Positions 56,220 to 64,000 of a DNA stretch of 64,000 nucleotides are shown piece after piece. Made by a program: the position numbers and the translations under genes. The notes beneath the pieces are model-generated. The model did no database searches. It saw only the letters and a program-made list of their open reading frames with translations, and was not told the DNA's origin. Every line of letters begins with the position of its first letter. Positions within the stretch are counted from its first letter, which is position 1. The DNA is from Haemophilus influenzae. GTDB taxonomy: Bacteria > Pseudomonadota > Gammaproteobacteria > Enterobacterales > Pasteurellaceae. Location of the stretch: assembly GCA_923172585.1 (NCBI GenBank), contig OV298644.1:1009427-1073426 (forward strand). Direction: 5' to 3'.

Positions 56220-56740
56220 TGGATGCAGCAAAAGTGCGGTCAGAATTTGACGAGAAAATGATGCGCTACGCCCTTGAGCTTGCCGATAAAGCGGAAGCGT
56301 TAGGTGAGATTCCTGTGGGGGCGGTGCTGGTGGATGACGCTAGAAATATTATTGGAGAAGGTTGGAATCTCTCCATTGTTCAAAGTGATCCTACTGCACA
56401 TGCTGAAATTATCGCTTTGCGTAATGGTGCGAAAAATATTCAAAATTATCGCCTACTGAATAGCACGCTTTATGTGACATTAGAGCCTTGCACAATGTGC
56501 GCAGGGGCAATTTTGCATAGCCGTATTAAACGTCTTGTGTTCGGTGCATCTGATTATAAAACTGGCGCGATTGGATCACGTTTTCATTTTTTTGATGATT
56601 ACAAGATGAATCATACTTTAGAGATTACATCTGGCGTATTGGCAGAAGAGTGTAGTCAAAAATTGAGTACATTTTTTCAGAAAAGACGCGAGGAGAAAAA
56701 AATAGAGAAAGCATTATTAAAAAGTCTGAGTGATAAGTAA
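56219..56740 (+). CDS. tadA: tRNA-specific adenosine deaminase
   Basis: The 173-residue zinc deaminase converts A34 of tRNA-Arg(ACG) to inosine and is essential in E. coli. The site is HAEIIALRNG (His and catalytic Glu, about 63-65) with PCTMCAGAILHSRI (about 93-106), both from the CDA fold. The start overlaps the thyA stop by one base. The C-terminal Lys-rich extension matches the TadA family. It ends the rppH-tadA run. Confidence 0.95.
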   Translation: MDAAKVRSEFDEKMMRYALELADKAEALGEIPVGAVLVDDARNIIGEGWNLSIVQSDPTAHAEIIALRNGAKNIQNYRLLNSTLYVTLEPCTMCAGAILHSRIKRLVFGASDYKTGAIGSRFHFFDDYKMNHTLEITSGVLAEECSQKLSTFFQKRREEKKIEKALLKSLSDK

Positions 56741-56767
56741 TTCTTTATTTTTTCTTATATTTGAAAC

Positions 56768-57082
56768 TTAAAATCCAGGATTGATCGTTATCTCAAATCC
56801 TGTTACTTGCGGAAATTCTTCTTGAATTAGTGTTAATAATTCAATTTGTCTAAATAAAATTCCCTGCCGAACAATAGCATTAGACACTTCAATAAAAATT
56901 AAATGATCTGTTATGTTGCCAATACGAAATTTGCCGTGAAATTCCTGTGGAAAAATGCGGTTAAATTTTTGATTGAGTTCATTGATAGCAAGACCTTTTT
57001 TCATTATTTTGGCAAAGGGCGATTGCTCAAGCACATCCGTAATATTGACTGCTTTTTGATAACGATCAGCCTTGTTTTCCAT
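56768..57082 (-). CDS. DUF721 / DciA-like protein
   Basis: The 104-residue protein fits the DUF721 family, which includes DciA, the helicase-loading factor that replaces DnaC in most bacteria. Seen: a basic/helical start, DVLEQSPFAKIMKKG, LNQKFNRIFPQEFHGKFRIGNITDHLIFIEVSNAIVRQ (the KH-like core; about 37-71) and an LTLIQEEFP segment. It is divergent from the secM-secA pair, a position where dciA is often found in gamma-proteobacteria. DnaC-like genes are not in this window. Function is inferred, not shown. Confidence 0.7.
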   Translation of the reverse strand: MENKADRYQKAVNITDVLEQSPFAKIMKKGLAINELNQKFNRIFPQEFHGKFRIGNITDHLIFIEVSNAIVRQGILFRQIELLTLIQEEFPQVTGFEITINPGF

Positions 57083-57161
57083 AAAGTCAGCCCCCAGTAA
57101 ATGACATCAGTTTAGATTTCCGTTACAATACACGCAATTTTCATAATAAACAACGAGACGA

Positions 57162-57464
57162 ATGATTTCAGGCACTGTCAAACCGAATTTTTGGTCGCGA
57201 TTACTTTTAAGTATCATCGCAATTTTTGCTTTGCCTAACGCACAAAGTTTTGAAAATCAAAATAATACGGAAAATTATTCCTCAAGTGTTTCCATTCAAC
57301 AAGCGTTAGAAACGGTAAAAGTTGCTCGTGAAGTGCAACGACAAGCCATTCCTCAACCTTCAATTTCCCGTCAAACTGAAAAACAACTTAAAATTCAACC
57401 GCACTTTTTTACTGAAGCGTTGAATATTAGCGCGCCAATTCGAGCAGGCCCCTTGCTTATTTAA
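57162..57464 (+). CDS. secM: SecM-like secretion monitor with arrest motif
   Basis: The 100-residue protein lies 124 bp before secA. It has an N-terminal hydrophobic signal-like segment (LLLSIIAIFALPNAQS, about 14-29) and ends FFTEALNISAPIRAGPLLI. The IRAGP element equals the core of the SecM ribosome-arrest peptide (FxxxxWIxxxxGIRAGP in E. coli). The Trp-Ile and the Gly before IRAGP are replaced here, as in other divergent Pasteurellaceae examples. SecM stalls the ribosome until its nascent chain is pulled by the Sec machinery, which opens the secA ribosome site on the same mRNA. E. coli SecM is longer (170). Confidence 0.82.
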   Translation: MISGTVKPNFWSRLLLSIIAIFALPNAQSFENQNNTENYSSSVSIQQALETVKVAREVQRQAIPQPSISRQTEKQLKIQPHFFTEALNISAPIRAGPLLI

Positions 57465-57588
57465 TTTTTCTGTTTTTTGTGAAGAATATTGCTATTGAAA
57501 TAGCGATATTTTAAAAAATTATTGTGCATGAAATAAAGTATTTCATAAGCATTTAACTATTTAACTTATATATTTAAAAAGAGAAATT

Positions 57589-60294
57589 ATGAGCATTTTA
57601 ACAAGAATTTTTGGTAGTCGTAATGAACGTGTTTTACGTAAATTAAAAAAACAAGTCGTAAAAATTAATAAAATGGAGCCTGCTTTTGAGGCATTAAGTG
57701 ATGATGAATTAAAAGCAAAAACACAAGAGTTTCGTGATCGTTTAAGTGGTGGCGAAACTTTGCAACAAATTTTACCAGAAGCATTCGCAACGGTACGCGA
57801 AGCAAGTAAGCGTGTGCTTGGTATGCGCCATTTTGATGTTCAGCTTATCGGTGGAATGGTATTGACCAATCGTTGTATTGCAGAAATGCGTACTGGTGAA
57901 GGTAAAACATTAACGGCGACTTTGCCTTGTTATTTAATCGCACTTGAAGGTAAAGGCGTTCACGTGGTAACCGTGAATGATTATCTTGCTCGCCGAGATG
58001 CAGAAACCAACCGTCCGTTATTTGAATTTTTGGGTATGAGCGTAGGCGTCAATATTCCTGGTTTATCGCCAGAAGAAAAACGTGCAGCTTATGCGGCAGA
58101 TATTACTTATGCAACCAATAGTGAACTTGGTTTTGATTATTTACGTGACAACTTAGCCCACTCAAAAGAAGAGCGTTTCCAACGTACTTTAGGCTATGCG
58201 TTGGTGGATGAAGTGGATTCTATCTTAATCGATGAAGCGCGTACGCCATTGATTATTTCTGGTCAGGCAGAAAACAGTTCAGAGCTTTATATTGCGGTAA
58301 ATAAATTGATCCCAAGTTTAATTAAACAAGAAAAAGAAGATACGGAAGAATATCAAGGAGAGGGCGATTTCACTTTAGATTTGAAATCTAAACAAGCGCA
58401 TTTAACCGAACGTGGTCAAGAAAAAGTAGAAGATTGGTTAATTGCACAAGGTTTAATGCCTGAGGGGGACTCTTTGTATTCTCCTAGTCGAATTGTATTG
58501 CTTCATCACGTTATGGCTGCATTGCGTGCGCACACATTGTTTGAAAAAGATGTCGATTACATTGTGAAAGACGGTGAAATCGTGATTGTTGATGAACATA
58601 CTGGTCGTACAATGGCGGGGCGTCGTTGGTCAGATGGTTTGCACCAAGCCATTGAGGCAAAAGAAGGGGTGGATGTTAAGAGCGAAAACCAAACTGTTGC
58701 GTCAATTTCTTATCAAAACTACTTCCGTTTATATGAACGTCTTGCGGGTATGACGGGGACTGCGGATACCGAAGCATTTGAGTTCCAACAAATTTATGGT
58801 TTGGAAACTGTTGTAATTCCAACAAATCGTCCAATGATTCGTGATGATCGCACTGATGTGATGTTTGAAAATGAACAATATAAATTTAATGCGATTATTG
58901 AAGACATTAAAGATTGTGTAGAACGCCAGCAACCAGTATTAGTGGGGACGATTTCAGTCGAAAAATCAGAAGAATTATCTAAAGCGTTAGATAAAGCAGG
59001 TATAAAACACAATGTGTTGAATGCGAAATTCCACCAACAAGAAGCGGAAATCGTGGCAGAAGCAGGATTTCCTAGAGCAGTGACTATCGCAACGAATATG
59101 GCGGGGCGAGGTACCGATATTATTCTTGGCGGTAACTGGAAAGCGCAGGCTGCTAAATTAGAAAATCCAACTCAAGAACAAATTGAAGCCCTTAAAGCAG
59201 AGTGGGAGAAAAACCACGAAATTGTAATGAAAGCGGGTGGGTTGCATATTATCGGTACAGAGCGTCACGAATCTCGTCGTATTGATAACCAGTTGCGCGG
59301 TCGTTCTGGGCGTCAAGGTGACCCCGGTTCTTCTCGTTTCTATCTTTCTTTAGAAGATGGTTTAATGCGCATTTATTTGAATGAGGGTAAGCTCAATTTA
59401 ATGCGTAAAGCGTTCACGGTAGCAGGCGAGGCAATGGAGTCGAAAATGTTGGCGAAAGTGATTGCATCTGCTCAAGCAAAAGTTGAGGCGTTCCATTTTG
59501 ATGGCCGTAAAAACCTACTTGAATATGATGATGTGGCAAATGACCAACGTCACGCGATTTATGAGCAACGCAATCATTTGCTTGATAATGATGATATTTC
59601 TGAAACTATCAACGCTATTCGCCACGATGTGTTTAATGGTGTGATTGATCAATATATTCCACCACAATCTTTGGAAGAACAATGGGATATTAAAGGGCTT
59701 GAAGAACGTTTATCTCAAGAGTTTGGAATGGAATTACCGATTTCTAATTGGTTGGAAGAAGATAATAACCTTCACGAAGAAAGTTTGCGCGAACGCATTG
59801 TGGAAATTGCAGAAAAGGAATACAAAGAAAAAGAGGCTTTGGTTGGCGAAGACGCTATGCGCCATTTTGAAAAAGGTGTTATGTTGCAAACCTTAGATGA
59901 ACTTTGGAAAGAACACTTAGCTTCGATGGATTATTTACGCCAAGGTATTCATTTACGTGGCTATGCGCAAAAAGATCCAAAACAAGAGTATAAAAAAGAA
60001 TCTTTCCGTATGTTTACGGAAATGTTGGATTCTTTAAAACACCAGGTTATCACGACTTTAACCCGTGTACGTGTGCGTACTCAAGAAGAAATGGAAGAAG
60101 CTGAACGTGCTCGTCAAGAAATGGCGGCACGTATCAATCAAAATAATTTACCTGTGGATGAAAATAGTCAGACAACTCAAAATTCAGAGACTGAAGATTA
60201 TTCAGATCGTCGCATTGGTCGCAACGAGCCTTGTCCTTGTGGGTCGGGTAAAAAATATAAGCATTGTCACGGCAGTCGTGTGGCACGCCAGTAA
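57589..60294 (+). CDS. secA: preprotein translocase ATPase SecA
   Basis: The 901-residue motor pushes preproteins through SecYEG. Walker A is [17 protein letters not shown] (about 100-116), and the DEAD-like [15 protein letters not shown] lies near 209-223. The preprotein cross-linking domain follows, then [12 protein letters not shown] and the helicase motif [28 protein letters not shown] near 563-590, and the helical scaffold. The C-terminal zinc finger is [14 protein letters not shown] (about 883-896). It sits behind secM and is likely controlled through it. It ends in a USS terminator. Confidence 0.98.
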   Translation: MSILTRIFGSRNERVLRKLKKQVVKINKMEPAFEALSDDELKAKTQEFRDRLSGGETLQQILPEAFATVREASKRVLGMRHFDVQLIGGMVLTNRCIAEMRTGEGKTLTATLPCYLIALEGKGVHVVTVNDYLARRDAETNRPLFEFLGMSVGVNIPGLSPEEKRAAYAADITYATNSELGFDYLRDNLAHSKEERFQRTLGYALVDEVDSILIDEARTPLIISGQAENSSELYIAVNKLIPSLIKQEKEDTEEYQGEGDFTLDLKSKQAHLTERGQEKVEDWLIAQGLMPEGDSLYSPSRIVLLHHVMAALRAHTLFEKDVDYIVKDGEIVIVDEHTGRTMAGRRWSDGLHQAIEAKEGVDVKSENQTVASISYQNYFRLYERLAGMTGTADTEAFEFQQIYGLETVVIPTNRPMIRDDRTDVMFENEQYKFNAIIEDIKDCVERQQPVLVGTISVEKSEELSKALDKAGIKHNVLNAKFHQQEAEIVAEAGFPRAVTIATNMAGRGTDIILGGNWKAQAAKLENPTQEQIEALKAEWEKNHEIVMKAGGLHIIGTERHESRRIDNQLRGRSGRQGDPGSSRFYLSLEDGLMRIYLNEGKLNLMRKAFTVAGEAMESKMLAKVIASAQAKVEAFHFDGRKNLLEYDDVANDQRHAIYEQRNHLLDNDDISETINAIRHDVFNGVIDQYIPPQSLEEQWDIKGLEERLSQEFGMELPISNWLEEDNNLHEESLRERIVEIAEKEYKEKEALVGEDAMRHFEKGVMLQTLDELWKEHLASMDYLRQGIHLRGYAQKDPKQEYKKESFRMFTEMLDSLKHQVITTLTRVRVRTQEEMEEAERARQEMAARINQNNLPVDENSQTTQNSETEDYSDRRIGRNEPCPCGSGKKYKHCHGSRVARQ

Positions 60295-60303
60295 TGAACA
60301 ATC

Positions 60304-60334
60304 AAAGTGCGGTGATTTTTCACCGCACTTTTTT
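60304..60334. terminator. uptake-signal terminator after secA
   Basis: AAAGTGCGGTG (60304-60314) and CACCGCACTTT (60321-60331) pair around a 6-base loop, followed by TTT, ten bases after the secA stop. Confidence 0.9.
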
Positions 60335-60358
60335 CATACCTCTACATTGGATAGAAAA

Positions 60359-60769
60359 ATGGATAAAAAAATTATACAAGTTGCTGCGGGGATTATTCGT
60401 AATGAATTTGGTCAGATCTATTTAACGCAGCGTTTAGAAGGACAGGATTTTGCCCAATCTTTAGAATTTCCCGGTGGAAAAGTAGATGCGGGAGAAACTC
60501 CAGAACAGGCTTTAAAACGTGAACTGGAAGAGGAAATAGGCATTGTTGCGTTAAATGCAGAACTTTATGAACGTTTTCAATTTGAATATCCAACAAAAAT
60601 CATTTCTTTTTTCTTTTATCTGGTAAATGAATGGATTGGTGAGCCTTTTGGGCGAGAGGGGCAAGAAGGTTTTTGGGTTGAGCAGCACGCATTGGATGCA
60701 GGACAGTTTCCCCCCGCGAATGCAAAATTAATTCATCGATTACTAAATGAAACTCATAATTTCATATAA
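60359..60769 (+). CDS. mutT: 8-oxo-dGTP diphosphatase MutT
   Basis: The 136-residue Nudix enzyme removes oxidised dGTP from the pool and prevents A-to-C errors. The Nudix box is GGKVDAGETPEQALKRELEEEIGI (about 39-62), the exact GX5EX7REUXEEXGU pattern. I use ATG 60359 (MDKKIIQVAAGIIRN); the same frame extends back inside secA but that part is not MutT-like. mutT after secA is the conserved order in E. coli and relatives. Confidence 0.96.
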   Translation: MDKKIIQVAAGIIRNEFGQIYLTQRLEGQDFAQSLEFPGGKVDAGETPEQALKRELEEEIGIVALNAELYERFQFEYPTKIISFFFYLVNEWIGEPFGREGQEGFWVEQHALDAGQFPPANAKLIHRLLNETHNFI

Positions 60770-60877
60770 AATAAATGTGGTTTAAAGTTATATTAAAAGA
60801 TTTAGTATGATTTATCACATATAACTTTTTAATATACTCGCCAAAATATTTGTATTTTTTGCATTATTGGAGTCATT

Positions 60878-62734
60878 ATGTCTCAACTTGCCAATCCAGA
60901 ACTGATGAAAGTCGTTATTTTACTCGCATCTAGCGTAACAATTGTGCCGTTATTTAAAAGACTCGGGTTGGGGAGCGTGCTAGGTTATTTAGTGGCAGGT
61001 TGTTTGATTGGCCCATCTGTCTTTGGCATAGTGCAAGATCCAACAGCTGTGGTACATTTAGCGGAATTAGGTGTGGTAATGTTTCTTTTTATTATCGGGC
61101 TTGAAATGTATCCAGAACGCCTTTGGGCAATGCGTAAAGCTATTTTTGGCAGAGGTTTGTTACAAGTTGGATTATGTGGTTGCTTACTCACTTTCTCGGG
61201 TATTTATTTATTAGGATTAACAAAAGAAGTATCATTTATTGCTGGTATGGGTTTCACGCTTTCCTCTACTGCTATTGTAATGCAATCACTAGAAGAAAGG
61301 GGGCTTACTTCTACGTCAAAAGGACAACGCGTAATTTCGACATTAATTTTTGAAGATATTGCTATTGTACCACTTTTGGCTTCTGTCGCTTTTCTTGCTC
61401 CCCATTCGAAAGAAGCGACACCACATACTGATTGGGTATCAATTGGTATAGCATTAAGTGCTGTTGTGGGGTTAATTGTGACTGGAAAATGGTTAATGAA
61501 CCCACTATTTCGTTTAATTTCTAAAGCACGTATTCGTGAAATGATGACAGCGGGCGCATTATTGGTCGTTTTAGGTGCTGCATTAGCAATGGAAATTGGC
61601 GGACTTTCAATGGCAATGGGTGCGTTTGTTGCTGGTGTGATGATGTCTGAATCAGCGTTTCGCCATCAGCTTGAAGCGGATATAGAACCATTTCGCGGCT
61701 TATTACTCGGATTATTTTTTATGGGCGTAGGAATGTCCTTAGATTTGCATTTAGTGTTTAATCATTGGATCTTGCTACTTGGAATTGTTTTTCTTTATAT
61801 ACTTGGAAAAGCCAGTGCTGTTTATATTATTGCCCGAATTACCCGTCTTGATCATCGAGAAGCCATAGGACGAATGTCTTTGATGGCACACGGTGGCGAA
61901 TTTGCTTTCGTTCTTTTTTCAGCTGCAGCAACTGCGGAAGTAATCAGTAATGAAGAACAAGCGACATTCACTGCTGCAGTGATTATTTCGATGCTTTTTT
62001 CGCCTATTATTGCTCAAATTGCTCGTAAACTTATACAGCGTACAGAGCCTAAACATCTTGATCAACTTGATGAAAATGATCTAGACACCATCGGGGATTT
62101 GGAAGATAACGTTTTAGTTATTGGTTTTGGACGTTTTAGTCAAATTGTCTGCCAAACATTATTACTTCGTGGAATTAGTGTTTCAGTGATTGATCGCAAT
62201 ATCGAAAATATCCGTGCTGCCGCAAAGTTTGGTTTTAAAGTTTATTATGGCGATGGCATTCGATTAGATGTTTTACGAGCCGCAGGAATTGAAAAGGCGA
62301 AATGTGTCGTATTAGGTATTAACGATACACAAAGAATTGAACATATTGTCAGTCAAATGAAAGAGGCTTATCCAAATTTACCGATTTTAACCCGAACTTA
62401 TGACAGAAAAACAACAGTTAGTTTGATTAAGCAGGATGTAGATTTTATTGTGCGTGAAACTTTTGAATCAGCAATTACAATTAGTCGAGCAACATTGATG
62501 AAATTAGGTATTGATAAAATTGAAGCGGAAGAAATTATTAAGGAAGTACGAACATTGGATCAAGAACGGTTAAATGAAGAAGTTTTACACGGTTTTTCGA
62601 ATGAAATAGTAAAAAAATATTGGACACCAAGACCATTTATTAAACCGCATCTTGATACAAAAGCATTAAATAAAGAAACAGAAGAAATTCTAAGTGAGAA
62701 AATTGAAGAAGAAATATCAAATGATCATTCATAA
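60878..62734 (+). CDS. KefC-type potassium/proton antiporter (CPA2)
   Basis: The 618-residue protein has about 12 membrane helices of the Na+/H+ exchanger fold (residues about 1-385), then a cytosolic RCK/TrkA-N domain starting NVLVIGFGRFSQIVCQTLLLRG (about 409-430) with the NAD-binding Gly pattern and YGDGIRLDVLRAAG (about 450-463). This is the layout of KefB/KefC, glutathione-gated K+ efflux systems that protect against electrophiles. A KefF/KefG-type activator is not adjacent. The C-terminal acidic tail is unremarkable. I cannot separate KefB, KefC or YbaL by eye. Confidence 0.88.
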   Translation: MSQLANPELMKVVILLASSVTIVPLFKRLGLGSVLGYLVAGCLIGPSVFGIVQDPTAVVHLAELGVVMFLFIIGLEMYPERLWAMRKAIFGRGLLQVGLCGCLLTFSGIYLLGLTKEVSFIAGMGFTLSSTAIVMQSLEERGLTSTSKGQRVISTLIFEDIAIVPLLASVAFLAPHSKEATPHTDWVSIGIALSAVVGLIVTGKWLMNPLFRLISKARIREMMTAGALLVVLGAALAMEIGGLSMAMGAFVAGVMMSESAFRHQLEADIEPFRGLLLGLFFMGVGMSLDLHLVFNHWILLLGIVFLYILGKASAVYIIARITRLDHREAIGRMSLMAHGGEFAFVLFSAAATAEVISNEEQATFTAAVIISMLFSPIIAQIARKLIQRTEPKHLDQLDENDLDTIGDLEDNVLVIGFGRFSQIVCQTLLLRGISVSVIDRNIENIRAAAKFGFKVYYGDGIRLDVLRAAGIEKAKCVVLGINDTQRIEHIVSQMKEAYPNLPILTRTYDRKTTVSLIKQDVDFIVRETFESAITISRATLMKLGIDKIEAEEIIKEVRTLDQERLNEEVLHGFSNEIVKKYWTPRPFIKPHLDTKALNKETEEILSEKIEEEISNDHS

Positions 62735-62795
62735 AATTATTTTTTATCTATAAAAATATTAAATTTTAACTTCTCGTTTAAGTATTTACTTTTGA

Positions 62796-62809
62796 GTGAT
62801 TTAAATCAC
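62796..62809. promoter_or_regulatory. perfect GTGAT dyad (CRP/FNR-like) before a methyltransferase
   Basis: GTGATTTAAATCAC is a perfect 14-bp palindrome, 25 bp before the ATG at 62835. GTGA-N6-TCAC is the CRP core, and TGAT-N4-ATCA also fits FNR loosely. At this distance a bound protein would more likely block than help transcription. Confidence 0.5.
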
Positions 62810-62834
62810 GTAAATTTTTATTTTAAGGCAATAA

Positions 62835-63599
62835 ATGAATAATAAAATTAGTGTTTATGATAAAGATAATTTCTTTGAGCTTTATCAGAAACTCCGTGCA
62901 AATCCAATTAGCCTCAATGAAATTATCGAAAAGCCCACCATGCTTTCATTGTTGCCTAATTTAAAAGGGAAGAAATTACTCGATTTAGGTTGTGGTACGG
63001 GAGGGCATTTACAACTTTATTTAGAACGAGGGGCGGCTAAGGTAATTGGAACTGATCTTTCCGAAAAAATGCTCGAACAAGCTGAAAAAGATCTTCAAAA
63101 GTGCGGTCAATTTTCAGGGCGTTTTTCCTTATATCACTTACCAATAGAAAAATTAGCTGAGTTACCAGAAAGTCATTTCGATGTGATTACTAGCTCTTTT
63201 GCCTTTCATTATATTGAAAATTTTCCGACATTATTATCAACGATCCATGACAAACTCTCGTCTAATGGCACATTAATTTTCTCACAAGAACATCCGATAA
63301 CTACCTGCCATAAAGAGGGAGAACGCTGGGAAAAAAATGACAAAAAACAGCAAGTCGCTTATCGTTTAAATCATTACCGAGAAGAGGGCGAACGCAATAG
63401 AAATTGGTTCAAACAACCTTTTCAAACCTATCATCGAACAACAGCAACAATTATCAATAATTTAATTCATGCAAGGTTTCAAATTGAGCAAATGGAAGAA
63501 CCCATGCTTGCTGACCAACCGCAATGGCATAATGAATTTAAAGATTTATCACACCGACCACCATTGTTATTTATCAAAGCAAGAAAAGTGGAGAAATAA
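62835..63599 (+). CDS. class I SAM-dependent methyltransferase
   Basis: The 254-residue protein has the Rossmann SAM-binding motif I KKLLDLGCGTGGHLQLYLERG (about 49-69), the acidic residue of motif II in GTDLSEKMLEQA, and HFDVITSSFAFHYI near 115-128, the Methyltransf_11/UbiE-like pattern. No specific substrate signature is recognisable. It is alone between the KefC-type gene and rpsB and preceded by a CRP-like dyad. Confidence 0.88.
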   Translation: MNNKISVYDKDNFFELYQKLRANPISLNEIIEKPTMLSLLPNLKGKKLLDLGCGTGGHLQLYLERGAAKVIGTDLSEKMLEQAEKDLQKCGQFSGRFSLYHLPIEKLAELPESHFDVITSSFAFHYIENFPTLLSTIHDKLSSNGTLIFSQEHPITTCHKEGERWEKNDKKQQVAYRLNHYREEGERNRNWFKQPFQTYHRTTATIINNLIHARFQIEQMEEPMLADQPQWHNEFKDLSHRPPLLFIKARKVEK

Positions 63600-63712
63600 A
63601 CAAAATAAACTGGTTTTTAACCGCACTTTATGGTATAAATCGCCCCGCTGTTTTTGCCTTTCAAAAGCAGTTTTTTAATTACTAACAACACACACATATT
63701 AACAAGGCTTAA

Positions 63713-63770
63713 TCGGGGTGCCAAACGGTCGATTAGCTGATATGTGGAGGCTCAACCCCAACAAAAGGAA
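63713..63770 (+). promoter_or_regulatory. rpsB leader (S2-binding type)
   Basis: CGGGGTGCC near 63714-63722 and GAGGCTCAACCCCAA near 63748-63762 can pair (GGGGT with ACCCC), enclosing small hairpins, directly before the ribosome site AAAAGGAAA. A conserved leader of this form before rpsB is the S2 autoregulatory element known in gamma-proteobacteria (also reported as t44 RNA). Exact pairing not computed. Confidence 0.6.
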
Positions 63771-63776
63771 AATATT

Positions 63777-64000
63777 ATGGCACAAGTTTCAATGCGCGAC
63801 ATGATCAACGCAGGCGTACACTTCGGACACCAAACTCGTTACTGGAACCCACAAATGAAACCTTTCATTTTTGGTGCTCGTAACGGTGTTCACATCATCA
63901 ATCTTGAAAAAACTTTACCTTTATTCAACGCAGCTTTAGCGGAATTAACTCGCATTGCTAGCAACAACGGTAAGGTATTATTCGTTGGTACAAAACGTGC
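63777..64000 (+). CDS. rpsB: 30S ribosomal protein S2 (partial, 3' end outside window)
   Basis: The first 74 codons are present: [20 protein letters not shown], then [20 protein letters not shown], the S2 N-terminal signature, followed by the [21 protein letters not shown] segment. The remaining part lies beyond the window edge, where tsf would normally follow. ATG 63777 follows AAAAGGAAA. The leader upstream likely mediates feedback by S2. Confidence 0.97.
   Translation, partial: MAQVSMRDMINAGVHFGHQTRYWNPQMKPFIFGARNGVHIINLEKTLPLFNAALAELTRIASNNGKVLFVGTKR

Noticed and set aside
60065-60358. N-terminal extension of mutT inside secA
   Set aside because: This is the alternate frame of the secA 3' end; Nudix similarity begins only at ATG 60359.

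Overview
The window is chromosomal DNA of Haemophilus influenzae or a very close relative. Three things point to this: the low G+C, the very frequent 9-base Pasteurellaceae DNA-uptake signal (AAGTGCGGT / ACCGCACTT), often paired as terminator hairpins, and a gene order I recognise from H. influenzae (polA ... typA-glnA-[hmg glycan locus]-pepB-ndk-obgE ... secA ... rpsB).

Layout. 1-2085 (-): polA, cut by an in-frame TGA between its 5'-nuclease and Klenow parts. 2234-6116 (+): zapA, 6S RNA, fau, clpB. 6156-10195 (-): rlmB, rnr and the queuosine-precursor transporter yhhQ, which has a preQ1-I riboswitch. 10388-11020 (+): pdxH. 11108-12958 (-): typA. About 13.15-23.95 kb: a block of badly corrupted DNA. 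23968-25704 (+): pepB, ndk. 25805-28565 (-): obgE, an EamA transporter, rpmA, rplU. 28778-30555 (+): ispB, queH. 30614-31984 (-): a glycine/alanine symporter under a tandem glycine riboswitch. Then arcA (-), dsbD and doxX (+), purH-purD-glyA-coaE-yacG (+, PurR box before purH), rhlB, acrR-acrA-acrB, ftsN, emrAB (-), folA (-), proB, the tight run rppH-TSUP-lgt-thyA-tadA, a dciA-like gene (-), secM-secA, mutT, a KefC-type antiporter, a methyltransferase and the start of rpsB.

The corrupted block has no intact gene, but it is not random. Glutamine synthetase is readable twice in a row. It is followed by a probable Wzz fragment, a clear WbaP-type sugar-phosphate transferase, and dTDP-glucose 4,6-dehydratase (rffG), again twice. 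Lesions of every kind are dense and differ between the copies. The flanking genes are clean, and I saw no intact uptake signal in about 10.8 kb. Outside the block, rhlB, acrB and ftsN each appear to lack one A in a poly-A run. ftsN and glnA are not genes one expects to be lost casually. My preferred reading is an assembly with unpolished, uncollapsed long-read sequence in the typA-pepB interval plus scattered homopolymer errors. Real decay cannot be excluded from sequence alone.

Functional themes: RNA control (6S, preQ1, tandem glycine riboswitch, SecM arrest peptide with a variant motif, rpsB leader); queuosine salvage (yhhQ with queH); glycine/one-carbon/purine metabolism (purH, purD, glyA, glycine symporter, fau, thyA, folA); two multidrug efflux systems; and replication and division (polA, dciA, zapA, ftsN). 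I did not find a convincing undescribed defence or mobile system.
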